Source: Tetrapyrgos nigripes
Lineage: Eukaryota; Basidiomycota; Agaricomycetes; Agaricales; Campanellaceae
Direction of reading: 5' to 3'
Length of the DNA: 64,000 nt
Assembly (NCBI GenBank): GCA_013368315.1
Contig: JAACJM010000081.1
Coordinates: 186,001 to 250,000, forward strand
Each line of letters opens with the position of its first letter. Within the stretch, counting starts at the first letter, position 1. Positions 1 through 12,238 of the stretch are shown in pieces. The notes beneath the pieces were generated by a model. That model was not told where the DNA came from. It worked only from the letters and a program-made list of their open reading frames with translations, and ran no database searches. The translations under genes were made by a program, and so were the position numbers.

Positions 1-1929
1 CGGCTATACAATAAGCTGTATCGGAGAAATGAAAGGTCCGGTGCATAGCATGTGGAATGTGAGTCATAAGGTGTAAAGGTTCGAGGAGTGGTGTGGAGAT
101 CTGAGGATGCGGAGATAGAAAGAAATAAATAGTACCAAATATAGACTTTATGACATGTAGGACTTTCAGAAATAACCAATCTCTTTCTCTCTGGGATAAT
201 GAGAGGGTAGCTGCTTTAATTTCTCTCGTAATTAAGAGCTGTATCGATAATCAAAGACATTTTATACCCTCAAATCATCCCCAGACACTAGGTGTAAAGA
301 TTGTAGTGAAAGTACGGGTATTAGCACAGCCACCAACCGTGCCACCCATACCCCGGTTTAGCGTTATCACTGTTATCCCAAATTAAGAGAAATTTCGCGG
401 TCCCCCCTTTCAAATTAGCAGATATTGTCCATAATTATTGACTATTACAATGACGTTATCAGACCTTTTGGTTCTCATTATCACTGTTATTTCACATTAC
501 TGATGCAGAAGACAACGAAGAAATGGCAAAAGATATATTTACAGGCTACATAGATACAGAAAGTACATATGACAATACATCTAAACCTTGCTGTCTGACC
601 GGCTGACCTGCAATCACTACAACCTTCAGAATGCTCCCTGAAAGACAATATATGAATAACTGCCAAATCTGAGGTACCGAAAGTCTCACCTGAATCAAGG
701 CAGTGCGTGTTGACCAAGTCTTGAGGTCAGTCAGTTGAAAGAAAGCCTATAAATATGATACATTGTGAGCTGGCGGATAGGCACTTTAATATAAAGAAAG
801 ACATACCTCGAACTCGAATGGTGACGACAGCATGTCTACCTGCAGCCCAACACCAACGTCGTCTTCAGACCACAATCCCCACATGCGTGGCGTTGGAAGG
901 CGTCGCGTATACTCAGAGACACCGACCTCTTGATGTTGAGGCTGTATACATAGTAGTATTTGATTCGTATAACATCTGATGATCAGTAGACGTGAGTTAA
1001 CGAGAGAAGACGTAACAGCCAAAATGAAAAGGGAAAAAAGACTCAGCTCAACAGACCCGGAGTATTACGGCTCATTTTCTCCAGCTCATCGAAAGGTCCC
1101 GGGGCTAATCTCTGCGTACAGTCATTTCCTCCCTCCAAAGGCTGCGTCTGCGTAACAAAATCAATAGCGAAGAGAAATGAATAGAGTTGGGGAGCATACT
1201 TCACGTGTCAGCAACAAATAGCCTTGAAGAGGAGCGGCCTAGACATAGTAGTGCGGCACAGGACATAGGGAAGGCCTGAAGAAAGGGCTTGGGGGGATAG
1301 AAGGTGGGCGGTGGGATGTGAAAGAAAACGAACAATAAAATCAGGTGACCGAGCGACTGCATACAGTTTTGCGTCTGAACTAACTTGAAGTTCCCATCGC
1401 CTATCGAACCAGGGGAAAATTTAACCAAGTCCGCGCGCCCGCCCTCTGATGCTTGTCCTCGGTTGTCTTCCGTACGGTATGTGTACCTATTCTTCAGTTA
1501 ATCTTCAGTTCAACTTTAGTTGTATTTGCTGGTGCGTATTTAATATTTCTGTTTGCAGGTGCTATATCACGTCTGACACAAGCATTTCTTGACATAGATA
1601 GTTGTGTATCCTATACTTAGCATGCACTGCAGACGTCTACCCGTATGTACATACCCTCTTATTGTCGTAGGTACTATGCACATGCACATCGTACGGCCAC
1701 TGCATCTTTCATGATTTTTATGACAGGACACTTGCGGTATACATGCAGTGATGAAAGCTCCAAAGCTTTCGTGAAAAAACTGATAGCATACAATTAACTT
1801 AGTGGAAATTATTGGGACAGGTTGATAATAGTCAGTAATGATAGCTAATACATGGAGAATTAATACGCGCAGCGATTAATGGACGGAGAATTAACCCCGT
1901 TATTCGCGTTATCGGATATTGTCGCTAAG
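1..1929. other. No supported gene
   Basis: Short reading frames only, none with a recognisable motif or convincing splice structure. Around positions 295-360 there is a stretch rich in short GTAC/CCGTNCC words after TTAGCACAGCCAC; the same words recur near 11,655, so it may be the end of a transposon family. Nothing else is supported. Confidence 0.5.
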
Positions 1930-2345
1930 CTATCGACAATTAACCGAGGACCGGTTTCCTGATGTCAGAGCCAGACTACCACACCAAATCGTCTCCATGA
2001 CCGTACTCCCCAACGGCGTCAACTTCATTTCCAAGAACTGCAACCTCTCCGCATCAAGCTCGTCCGAAAACCTTACCAGAGAAAGAGGATCGTCATTTAC
2101 TCCACCTTCACCTCCTGCCGCTTGATTCACAACAGAACAAAGACCTAGGTGTATCAACGCTTCAGTATCAAACTCTAAATCTGTCTCCCTCGAGTTGCAA
2201 TACGCCAATAAGCATTTGCGAACCGAGATGTCTACTATGTCTGTGGGGTCTGTTGGAAGACCATAGTGGCGTAAAAGTCGAGCCTTGTACGTCTCTTCTA
2301 GAGACCCAGTGACAATCAAGCTTTCTTTCGGAAGTCTAACATGTA
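1930..2345 (-). CDS. Unrecognised 3' exon of a hypothetical gene
   Basis: On the minus strand a frame of about 138 codons runs from a plausible 3' splice site near 2345 (CTCCAG followed by an open frame starting GLHVRLPKES) to a stop at 1930. The product has ordinary amphipathic composition (for example EALIHLGLCSVV and FSDELDAERLQFLE) unlike the low-complexity shadows nearby, so it may be a real terminal exon. No upstream exon was found with confidence and I do not recognise the family. It could equally be a gene relic. Confidence 0.3.
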
Positions 2346-4036
2346 GGCCCTGGAGTTAAGTTCATGAGAGACGTGATGAGAGCCACAACATGAAAAGAAG
2401 ATAACAGCATATTTATCGGTCTAATATGATCCTTTTCCTTCCCTCTCTGACTCCCTGTAACCATTGCCTCCTCCTCCTTCTGCGTAGACTTGAAGAACAC
2501 CAGCAAATACATCCTCTATTCTTTCGACATCTCAGGTACTAACATGAACGGAGTTCTTCTCTGAGATTCAAAATCGGTCTCTTCTGGCCATGGAGGAATC
2601 ATGAACAACGCATCCCGGAAATGAAACCAATCATCATTCGATGATCGCTGTTACTGTCTGTTTCTAAGAGACTACCTTTGCCCTCCTCTTTCTTCTCTTT
2701 CTCTACACTCTCCAACCGCTGTCTTCCCGTCTTGTTGGACTTTTGCTCGCGTTCACGTTCATGAACGGAGGTCATCAGCTTTTTGTCCGATTACTTACAG
2801 GCACTTGCGGCCACTTACACAAGTGCTTGCAAGTGCCTGTAAGCTGGAAGTTTGTAAGTTCGTAAGCCCACGCAAATTTTCCGCGAGTTCGGACATGCTT
2901 GATTTAAAAGGTAGGCTGGGGACTTGTCCTCTTCTTTTCCCCCTCCATACCATATACCTATGAGTCTGTTGAAGTCATCTAGGTGGTAGGTGATAGTTGT
3001 TGCTGTATAGAGACATTGTCTTCACTGGAGGACTTTCTGCAGAAATGGCTCTACGTACCATTAAAGTATATGTATTCGCATGCAGAAACTTGAGAGTCAT
3101 TTTAGCTGTCATATTCATCACTTCAATAGTATTGTGGGCCTTTCTAACGCTGAGAAGGCGTAAACACTGAAGCGCCTGAACTTGCGAACTTACGGGTGAG
3201 CGGGTAAGTCGCGTAAGTCCGTGAGTAAATATACCGATTTGCTGATGGTCACGAATCCACGATTCAATTTTCTCAAAAGACTTTTCCAGGGCATCGAACA
3301 TTTTGAGCCACTGGTCGTGGACCTCTCCATCACGAAAACTCGGAATTGTTGGAGACGCACGAGCAGGAGCTGAGCTACTCCCTTAGGGGTGTCACCGTAG
3401 CCATATGTACGGGGGACACGGACGGTATGTACGGTTACGACGCCATACCGGTACGGTTATGGGAAGACTGTCAGCCGTCTACGGAAATTGTCATACGGCA
3501 ATACGGCCGCGGGTTACGGCTTCGCCACATGGCCAAGGTGTTCTACTCCGTTCCTCTCCCTCATCTCTCGCCTGTGTTTGTGTCTGGTTTGGATCACACG
3601 AAAAATATTTTCCAGCCATTTTTATATCAGTAGAGGTGATTAGCAGCGCCCATTTTTGCGTTTTCGGATAAGTATAACGCCCATGACAATGGCCGTCATG
3701 TATAGACTATAAGTCTATGGCCCCAATCCCAACCTTGACAGCGAATCCAATGACGACGAACACGACAGACAATTAGCTCGACGCGCTGGACATTGACGAA
3801 GAAAATAAGCGGACCGGCGCTAGAACGCTTTTTTCAATTTTCGTACTAGAGACACCATCGTGTCATTGACCAGTCTATGGCCCAACCATGGCCAGCTGCG
3901 GAAGTCAACAGCGCTGAGCAGTGAGCACCTCATACCAATTCACGTGATCCAGACAGATGTTTGACTTTCGTGAAGAGCCATCAATCCTTTTAAATTGCAA
4001 GTCATGTGCATCTGACTCTTTTGCTGTTCCTTTGCA
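2346..4036. other. Non-coding; two transposon-end-like motif clusters
   Basis: Between 2770 and 3240 the words CTTAC, ACTTGC and their complements recur many times (2786-2870 and 3178-3225), in both orientations, as in subterminal arrays of DNA transposons. From 3383 a stretch begins with TTAGGGGTGTCACCGTA and continues with repeated TACGG words to about 3540, resembling a hAT-type terminus. No transposase frame accompanies either cluster. An AT-rich TTTTAAAT near 3990 could be the promoter element of the downstream gene. Confidence 0.4.
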
Positions 4037-4262
4037 ATGGACATTGGGAGACTTCTGAATCCAAGCGAACCGAAAGTTGGGTATGTAAACTTATTGCATT
4101 TGTTGAGGGCGCTTTACTAATTTGTTTATTATGATTATGTATTATAGACCAATGGACATTAGTAGACTTCTGAATCCAAGTGAACCTGAAGTTGGGTATG
4201 TCAATTTATTGCATTTGCTGAGGGCACTTTACTGATTTGTTTATTATGATTATGGATTATAG
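4037..4262 (+). repeat. Tandem duplication of a leader exon and its intron
   Basis: Two consecutive blocks of about 113 bp each contain a coding segment reading MDI-G/S-RLLNPSEP-K/E-VG followed by a 67 nt intron that starts GTATGT and ends TTATAG. The two intron copies also match closely (TTGCATTTG, GAGGGC, TTTATTATGATTATG). Both copies keep the frame, so the protein starts with the same ~15-residue peptide twice. The near identity of the introns argues for a recent duplication. Confidence 0.85.
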
Positions 4263-7200
4263 ACCACCTGGAGACAGAAATCTCCAAGCAGGAAATAGCA
4301 GCAGGTTTGTGAATTATTTATTGTTATAGAAAGAAATGATACAGAAGATCCCAAATTTCAGTTTTTTCCAAAATGCTTCATACAACTATTTCCAAGGCAG
4401 TACCTTCAATGCTGTAGGCCATGATCAGCACATTCAGATTCACTATGGGCAACAGATTTCTCAACATATCAGGCAAAATAATCCAATTGATAATATGCCA
4501 AAAGCCTTGAAAGCCCTTCACAATGCTGATGCTGGTCAAGGACAAACCAGAAAGGCATGCACTGAGGGTACCAGAACAGAAATCCTCAGTGCAATTATCA
4601 ACTGGGCAATGGGTAATTCCACAATCAAAACTATGGGATATTGGATTTGTGGAATGGCAGGGACAGGCAAAAGCACCATTGCGATGTCGGTCTGTATTGA
4701 GCTGGAAAAACAGAATTTGCTTGGTGCCACATTCTTCTGCTCTCGGCAAATTCCAGAATGCAGAGATCACAGCCTGATCATTCCCACTATTGCATACAAG
4801 CTGGCAAGTCATTTGCAAGTATTCGCAGCAACACTTGTCGAGACTCTCAGAAATGAGCCAGAGGTGTTTTCCAAGCCACCTTCTATCCAGCTCAACCTTC
4901 TTCTCATTAATCCTTGGAATCAAATAGCCAGAACAAATATCCAACCTACAGTTGTTGTGGTTGATGCATTGGATGAATGTGAAGACATCTCATCAGTCCT
5001 CAGTGCTTTGATACCTGCTATTCACAATCAAATGATGCCTGGATTGAAGTTTCTCTTCACTAGTAGGCCTGAAAGATATATACAAAAGCATTTGAGAATA
5101 GATAGACCTCTATCCTATGGCTCTGAAGTTGATGGAATGTTTTTGCATGATGTGGAGGAAACTTTGGTTAAAGAAGATATTATGAAGTTCATAACTGCAG
5201 AGTTCAAGGAATTGATGATTCCAGGGAAGGACACTTATATCAAAGAACTGGCAGAAAAATCTGGCAAATCTTTTATTTATGCTGCTACTATGGTCAAGTT
5301 TATCCTTGCACGTCCTGGGTTAGTCAGATCCAGACTGAAAGAAGCATACAGTCAAACAACTTCCAGAAAGCATCAGACTCAAATCTTAGATGATTTGTAT
5401 AGTCATGTTATCAAAACAGCCATTCCCAGGGATTATCTTTCTTTGGAGGAGACTGGAGACTGTCTGAAGGTCCTTCATACCATAATCTTAGTAGGAAGGC
5501 CAGTTTCTTGTCTGATTATCTCTAATCTACTTGAATTGGAGTTCACCATGGTTGAGGAATTTGTTAAAGATCTTCAATCTGTCTTATATATTAGCAACTC
5601 AGATAGTTTTATTTACATTTTCCACACATCATTTAGGGATCACATTCTCACAGAGAGTCGTACAGAACCTCTCTATGCCTGCAAACCATGGGAACATCAT
5701 GCTATGTTAAGCAGGAGATGTTTCAATACATTGATGAAGCTCAAGTTTAACATCTGTGATCTGCCTTCTTCCTTTTTGGCTGACAAAGATGTACCTGGAA
5801 TGGAACAGAAATTGAAAAATATTGATGATACTTTGAGATATGCTTGTAACAACTGGGGATATCATCTCAGTCAATCAGATATGGGCACTGGAGTTGTCAG
5901 TCAAGTGAAAACATTTCTTGAAGAGAAAATGATGTTTTGGATTGAAGCAATGAACCTGATTGGAGATTTGTTGAATTGTAGTGAGATTATATTGTCTTTG
6001 GAAAAGGTATGATAATATTTGCTAGTATTGAGTTATGACACTGATCTCAAATTAAACTCTCTCTAGGTTGCAATTGGCCTTGAAAACATCACAAAAGTAA
6101 TCTGGGACATACGAAATTTTCTGACTTATATTGGAAGTAGTGATGTAAAGGAAATAACTCCACATCTATATCTCAGTCTTCTTCCATGCTGGCCATATAA
6201 CTTCATTGGAAAGCTGGAATTGAAAAGAATGATCAGATTTGAAAAGAGAGTTAGGCAACAGTGTGTTGGATATTGGAAGATTAATTCATATATCAATTGT
6301 ATAGATTTTTCATCTGATGGAAAAATGTTAGCTTTAGGGATGGACGATGGTATGATAGGCATAATGAATTTATTAACAGGAAGATATATTCAAGAAATTC
6401 ACGGGCATACAAAAGGTGTGGCCTCAGTGACCTTTTCTCATGATGGCACCAAGCTAGCTTCAGGCTCTCAGGACAAGAGTCTAAGGCTCTGGGATGTGGC
6501 CACAGGGACTCAGATTAGAGAACCCTTACATGGCCATACAAACTGGGTGGTCTCAGTGGCCTTTTCTCCTGATGGCACCAAGCTGGTCTCAGGCTCTTGG
6601 GATAAGACTCTAAGGCTCTGGAATGTGGCCACAGGTACTCAGATTACAGAACCCCTACAGGGCCATACACACTTTGTGGTCTCAGTGGCCTTCTCCCCTG
6701 ATGGCATGAAGCTGGCTTCAGGTTCTTGGGATCACACCCTAAAGCTCTGGGATGTAGCCACAGGGACTCAGATTACAGGACCCTTACATGGCCATACGGA
6801 CAGGGTGGCCTCAGTAACCTTTTCTCCTGATGGCATCAAGCTAGCTTCAGGCTCTTGGGATAACACTCTAAGGCTCTGGGATGTGGCCACAGGTACTCAG
6901 ATTACAGAACCCTTACACGGCCATACAGACAAGGTGGCCTCAGTGGCCTTTTCTCCTGATGGCACCAAGCTGGCTTCATGCTCTTGGGATAGCACTCTAA
7001 GACTCTGGGATGTGGCCACAGGGACTCAGATTACAGAACCCTTACAGGGCCATACAAACAGGGTGGACTCAATGGCATTTTCTCCTGATGGCACCAAGCT
7101 GGCTTCAAGCTCTTCAGATAAGACACTAAGGCTCTGGGATGCAGCCACAGGTACTCAGATTACTGAACCATTACAGGGCCATACAAACTGGGTGGTCTTA

Positions 7201-8550
7201 GTGGCCTTTTCTCCTGATGGCACCAAGCTGGCTTCTTGCTCTTTGGATAACACTGTAAAGCTTTGGGATGTAATCACAGGGATTCAAATCACAGAACCCT
7301 TACAGGGCCATACACACAAGGTAGACTCAGTGGCCTTTTCTCCTGATGACAACAAGCCAGCTTCAGGCTCAGCAGATAACACTTTAAGGCTCTGGGATGT
7401 GGCTACAGGTACTCAGATTACAAAACCTTTAAAGAGCCATTCAAATGGTATGGTCTCAGTGGCTTTTTCTCCTGATGGCACCAAGCTGGCTTCAGGGTCT
7501 GATGATAACACTCTAATGCTCTGGGATGTGGCCACAGGGACTCAGATTACAGAACCCTTACAGGGCCATACAAATCCAGTGGTCTCAGTGGTCTTTTCCC
7601 CTGATGGTACTAAGCTGGCTTCAGGCTCCAGGGATAAGACTATAAGGTTCTGGGATGTGGCCACAGGTACTCAGATTACAGAACCCTTACAAGGCCATAC
7701 AAAGTTTGTGGCCTCCATGGCCTTTTCTCCTGATGGCACCAAGCTGGCTTCAGGCTCCCGGGATAACACCATAAGGTTCTGGAATGTGGCCACAGGTACT
7801 CAGATTACAGAACCATTACAGGGCCATACAGATGATGTGACTTCACTGGCCTTTTCTCCTGATGGCACCAAGCTGGCTTCAGGCTCTAAGGATCACACTC
7901 TAAGGCTCTGGGATGTGGCCACAGGTACTCAGATTACAGAACCCTTACAAGGCCATACAGACTGGGTGGTCTCAGTGACCTTTTCTCCTGATGGCACCAA
8001 GCTGGCTTCAGGCTCTAAGGATCACACTCTAAGGCTCTGGGATGTGGCCACAGGTACTCAGATTACAGAACCCTTATGGGGCCATACAAACTGGGTGCTC
8101 TCAGTGGCTTTTTCTCCTGATGGTACCAAGCTGGCTTCAGGATCTCGGGATAAAACAATCAGGATTTGGAATTTAGCTATGTGTACTCCAAATCTTCACT
8201 CTAACAGAAATTACAAAGCAAGTTTTTTTTTACTATTGTAGCAATAGTATACTGATCAATATAATAAAAGCAGGCTTTTCCCATTTCCAGAAATGATATC
8301 AGTAGGTTTTTTCTCAAATCTTTCTAAAATGTACTGATTTCAGTTTTCAGCTACAGGTTGGACACTAGATGATAAAGGCTGGGTCCATTTTCCAGGTCAA
8401 CCTGGAGGAATCATTTGGATTCCTCCTCAATTTCGTGAACTTCTATGGAAAGCTGAGAGTAGTTGCATTATGTCAAGGCAAGGCTACAATAGGATTTTAT
8501 TTGATGATTGTGTGTATGGGGAAAATTGGGCTCAATGCTATGATGGCTGA
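4037..8550 (+). CDS. NACHT-WD40 (NLR-type) protein, six exons
   Basis: Fungal NLR-like signal-transducing ATPase with a WD40 sensor; relatives such as HET-E/HET-D act in non-self recognition. My model is exons 4037-4080, 4148-4195, 4263-4304, 4362-6006, 6067-8221 (or ending 8182) and 8351-8550; introns of 67, 67, 57 and 60 nt join in frame. The product is about 1,364 or 1,377 residues. Order: a duplicated MDI-RLLNPSEP leader, then the FQNASYNYFQGSTFNAVG segment usual before these NACHT domains; Walker A GMAGTGKST near residue 142 and Walker B VVVVDALDEC near 242; one degenerate and 14 nearly identical 43-residue WD units from about residue 711; and a C-terminal exon (TGWTLDDKGWVHF, WIPPQFRELLW, ENWAQCYDG) that matches the tail of many basidiomycete NACHT-WD proteins. 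The ATG at 4336 lies inside intron 3. The last splice junction is the uncertain part. Confidence 0.88.
6418..8181 (+). repeat. 14 units of a 129-bp WD40 repeat
   Basis: Fourteen contiguous units of exactly 129 bp (43 codons, the last partial) share the scaffold V-SVAFSPDGTKLASGS-D-TLRLWDVATGTQITEPLQGHT. Differences cluster at few codons: the residues after HT (NW, HF, DR, DK, NP, KF, DD), those after GS (W, R, K, D, A) and the one before T in D-T (K, H, N, S). No unit is shifted or truncated. Such high internal conservation with variable surface positions is known from fungal NLR repeat domains that evolve by unit exchange. Confidence 0.93.
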
Positions 8551-8879
8551 GGACTTTATTCTGAATCAAGCTTCCTGAAAAAATCAAAAGAAGTTTAGAA
8601 AGCTACACTTGTACTCTTCCTTTCTATGATCTGATCCATCAAAACATCTGAAAATATTGGAAGCAGGAAATTCATAAACATGATCTCACTTGTTCCCCAT
8701 AGTATTGATGATACTTTGATTCTTTTGAATAAAACATACTTTTCAAGTTGCATATGCAACATGATACCTGAGTAAGACAACAGATTCTTGAAGGTAAGCA
8801 ATATCAGCAGACACTTTTATGCTAAAAAGACATGGATAGATGTCCAGTCAAAGTGAAATCAGTAAGATAGCAGACATCA
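8551..8879. other. 3' flank of the NACHT-WD40 gene
   Basis: AT-rich sequence with no convincing coding frame. It probably holds the 3' UTR of the upstream gene; no clear polyadenylation signal can be assigned. Confidence 0.4.
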
Positions 8880-9212
8880 AGAGTCACCTTGGGGTTAAGA
8901 GTGAGGCTTTGAGGCAAATGAGAGTAAGTATGAAACTTGTTATTCTAGTAGGCTAGTTAGAGTCCTCTTATACCTAGTAACCTACCAGAGATGCATCTAC
9001 CATATGATACTAGGATTGTGGCTGTAAGTACTCCAGTACTAAAGCTATCCATATGACTATGTATGACTACATAAAGATACATATGATTGATGGAACTATC
9101 AAATGTGTAGCAACTGATTGGTGTAGATACTGATGCATAGCATTTGGTTGTTTCAACCATCAGCATCTGATTTATGTGTTGATGGCCACATAGGAATGCA
9201 CCAGCTCAACAG
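8880..9212 (-). mobile_element. Decayed Copia-type LTR relic
   Basis: Reading on the minus strand, the segment has the landmarks of the LTRs at 40,451 and 47,194: a TGTTGAG-like start complementary to 9206-9212, a GCCATCAAC word, an AGTCCT / ATAAG promoter region and AACAAGTTTCATACTTACTCTC near 8925-8950. Its 3' part beyond about 8880 is missing or unrecognisable. It looks like a truncated solo LTR of the same or a sister family. Confidence 0.6.
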
Positions 9213-9239
9213 TGACAGTTGTCAGTGGTCTAACATTGT

Positions 9240-10119
9240 TAGGGCTGAGCACTATACCCATACCATGTTCAATCCAAGCTGAGATGAAGATGGTATGGGA
9301 AATGGTATGGTGACCTGTACACAAATATGGTCTTTACAGCCATAATACAGGTAGGTGACATTTTGTATCCTTATATGGAAACTGTCACATTGCTATTGGT
9401 CTTGGTGGCTTACTGGTAACTGATGACAAGCAGGCATGGTACAATCTGTACACTAAAAGCAGAGTGGCAACTCCATAACTTACCTGGGGATGATAATAGC
9501 TTGTTAGAGCAATAGAGAGTAAGTGTAAAACTTATTATTTGGGGGACTTTCTGGTAGTCCTTATATACCTACAAGGTGTGGCTGTAACTATGAATGTGGC
9601 TACTAATTACCATGATATAAAGCTGTATGTATGATTACTTAGAACTACATATGATCAATCTATCAATTAATGATAGATGTTGATGTGCTGCAGTCATGCT
9701 GTGCACTTAACAACATCTTTGATAGTTGATGGCTGCATACAATGATGCACTGTTTCATCAACCTGAGCCTTACCCTAGCCAAACAAGCTATATCCCAGAT
9801 CATTGCATGTGATTCACTGTCATTCACAACCTGTCCAGACCCTCAGTGATACCCTAATGGGAATTTTTTAGACATGCTCATGCAGGCCTTGAGAACTGAA
9901 TTGGAACTGAATAAAGTCAAGGTGTGTGTGTTTTTTTCATACCAGACACATTGATACAAGTCTGACTGTATAAACTGTATATAGTATGGTATACAGTCTG
10001 TACCTGTACCATCAAGGGCTTTTTGTGAAGGGTATATGGTACAGGTTCAGCATGTCCATGAAAATATGACTGTATTTTATATGGTCATACCTGTATACAG
10101 GTACAGTTCCCAGCCCTGA
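9240..10119. mobile_element. Candidate non-autonomous element with short TIRs
   Basis: The left end AGGGCTGAGCAC (9241) and the complement of the right end CAGCCCTGA (about 10,111-10,119) form a 7-10 bp inverted repeat. Subterminal GGTATGG and GGTACAG words recur inside both ends (9255-9330 and 9985-10,110). The solo LTR at 9424-9758 would then be an insertion into it. I could not find a matching target duplication, so the borders are tentative. Confidence 0.35.
9424..9758 (-). mobile_element. Decayed Copia-type solo LTR
   Basis: The segment matches the reverse complement of the 40,451-40,801 LTR along most of its length: AAGCAGGCATGGTAC at the start, CTGTACACTA, CAGAGTGGCAACTCC, the TTACCTGGGGAT 5' splice-like site, TAAAACTTATTATTTGGGGGACT, TCCTTATATACCT and GTTGATGGCTGCA at the end. 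About 335 bp long against 351-352 for the intact LTRs, with many substitutions. No internal retrotransposon sequence lies beside it, so it is a solo LTR. No clean target duplication remains. Confidence 0.7.
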
Positions 10120-10560
10120 GAAACGTATTTGGTACCTCAATGAAATAGGTGCCACATAGCATTTATCACTGTTATGCTGCCTCCTCAAGTTAGTAGGGGT
10201 CTATAAGGCAGCCTGGAGAAAAAATTGGCTAGATCTGATGATTTGTAAGCAGGTTTTTCTTATTACCTGCCACCTTATAATTAGGAAGGAAGGGGGAAAG
10301 CGGGGGGAGTCTTGCTGGACCTTATAACCCAAAGGAACGGCCCAAAAGGAACATCCAGTCCAGTCATAACCATCTGCACACCCTTGTGAAGTGCTAAAGG
10401 TGGCACAGAGACTGTATGACATTGTCCCTATGCCAACAAGAATGGGAGTACAGTAGGCTAATGAAAAGGCTGCTCTACAGTAGAAAGACCTGAGAGGGAG
10501 ACATTAAAACCTTTTGTGAGGGAAAAGTTGCCACTCCAGGGTGTGAATGTAAAAGATAGA

Positions 10561-10892
10561 AAATTTGATGAAAAGAGGCCTCTTAAAGGCCGAGTTAACT
10601 TAGGTGGAGACCCCGTGACTTTTCGAATTGAGTTGCAAAATTTACCACGGCTTCAATCTCCCACCCCTTTTCATTACCGGTATCTACTGCCAACTGAAGT
10701 GTCTAGGCTCGGTCTGGACTCCAAGGACTAATGATGTCGACAACCACGACGTCATGCCAGCGTGTCGACTCGCTTTCACTACCATCATAAACCGAGCTTG
10801 CGCGCCATCCCCACTTGCAGCAGCGACGACAACAGCAAGTGGGCTGTTAACGTTGCTATCCGACACTTCAAGCAAGGGGCCTCGTAATTTGC
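10561..10892 (+). mobile_element. MITE copy A (~330 bp)
   Basis: The interior, roughly 10,575-10,790, matches the reverse complement of 12,330-12,530 over about 200 bp (shared landmarks GGCCGAGTTAACTTA, CTCCCACCCCTTTTCATT, TCTGGACTCCAAGGA/ATCCAAGGA, CCACGAC/TGTCATGCCAG). The right end reads GGGGCCTCGTAATTTGC. No protein is encoded. Confidence 0.6.
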
Positions 10893-11814
10893 CATGCGAA
10901 GCAGTGGCCCCTTACCCCAGTAATGATAATATATACAAAAGAAACTTGCTTCTATCTCAAAAATCACAGCAAAGTCAAGTATCAATTAGCTTCATCCCAT
11001 GGTTAATGGCACGTGTCTAAGGGGAATTATCAGGCTGAATTTAGGACAATTACATTGAAATCACAGCAGTGTATGGTCTACAAGGTTTATCTGATTTTAA
11101 AGCATATTAATAATCCAGAAATTAATAAAAGAATCCATGTGGCTGAATATTTGATATCCATTTTAATTCTATGCATTGATATGGACCCTTTCAAGTCTAA
11201 TACATAATTTTAGTGTGGAGAGGAACGATTTGGTCTGCCTTATCTTGTAGTCATACCTGTACTCACACCTGTACCTCCTGTACCTACCGTACCTGTACCC
11301 GTACCTCCCGTATCTGTACCCCATAACTACTGGAACCGTTACCGTACCTGCCATACCCGCACTTCGCTACTATACCATTGCCGGCATTGACTTTTTTGTG
11401 AGAGTACTTGTATTTTCTTCATGCATCAGTATATTCCTTTATATTCATTTCTGGATATTTTCTAACTGCGAATGATTAAAATATGTACTCTTCAAGTGCT
11501 CTTAAGCTTAGATTGACACTATATTTATGGCATACTGCCCAAGAAGTACTTAAAATGAAGTTCAAAGATAATCAAAAGAGGAAATATCTGCAACACTTAA
11601 TGATACACCATCTATAAACTCCAAAAACGAGAAGTAATCAATTGTAGAAAACAGGGATTAGCACAGCCACATACAACCGTACCCCGTACCCTCGTACCCG
11701 CACCTTTCTGGGTGCCGCAACTGAAGTCTTGACCCAAATGTATCTTGCGTTCAGCCTTTGTGCTAAATAAGTAGCTATTTAGCAACTATTCTGCACCCGG
11801 TTGACTCAGACTTA
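10893..11814. other. Non-coding, GTAC-rich patch
   Basis: From 11,245 to 11,360 the words GTACC, GTACCTGTACC and CCGTACC recur at short spacing, and again at 11,672-11,712 after TTAGCACAGCCACA. This resembles paired subterminal motif clusters of a DNA transposon about 500 bp long. No gene is supported. Confidence 0.35.
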
Positions 11815-12215
11815 GTGTTGCACAAAGTCTTGATTGGATCAGCAAGATTGTGTTTGGGTTGGATCAGAGCGATCTAAAAATTGGGCCGGGTTAAATCAGA
11901 CTGTGGGCCGGGGTTGAATCAGACTACGGTGGAGTGGTCCGAGCGACTATAGCGTAGTGATGTGGATATGATCTCAAGAGTACCTACTGCGAGCCTGGCT
12001 CTTTGGCCAGGCTCTAGACAAACATGTACAAATAGATAACTAAGCCTCCTAAATGCCCTGCTGTGGCGCACTCAGCGTCTATGGAATGGGGCGAATCCCT
12101 ATTCCAACGGGCTAGGGTTGAATCAGACCTGTGCCCGGGTTGATTCAGACTTATGTTTAGGTTGGATCAGACTCACATTTCTGCTGAATCAGTGTTGGTT
12201 TTGCTGGATCAGACT
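11815..12215. repeat. Irregular array of GTTGRATCAGAC words
   Basis: About ten copies of a word close to GGTTGAATCAGACT or GTTGGATCAGAC lie in the same orientation within 400 bp (for example near 11,835, 11,865, 11,900, 11,918, 12,113, 12,137, 12,162 and 12,203). Spacing is irregular, so this is not a simple tandem repeat. It may be a subterminal or regulatory array of a mobile element. Confidence 0.55.
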
Positions 12216-12238
12216 AAGCTAAGGGAATTTACATATTT

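Noticed and set aside
4336..4361. ATG at 4336 as start of the NACHT-WD40 gene
   Set aside because: It lies in a 57-nt intron; using the upstream exons and the TTTCAG site at 4361 gives the usual FQNASYN leader in frame.
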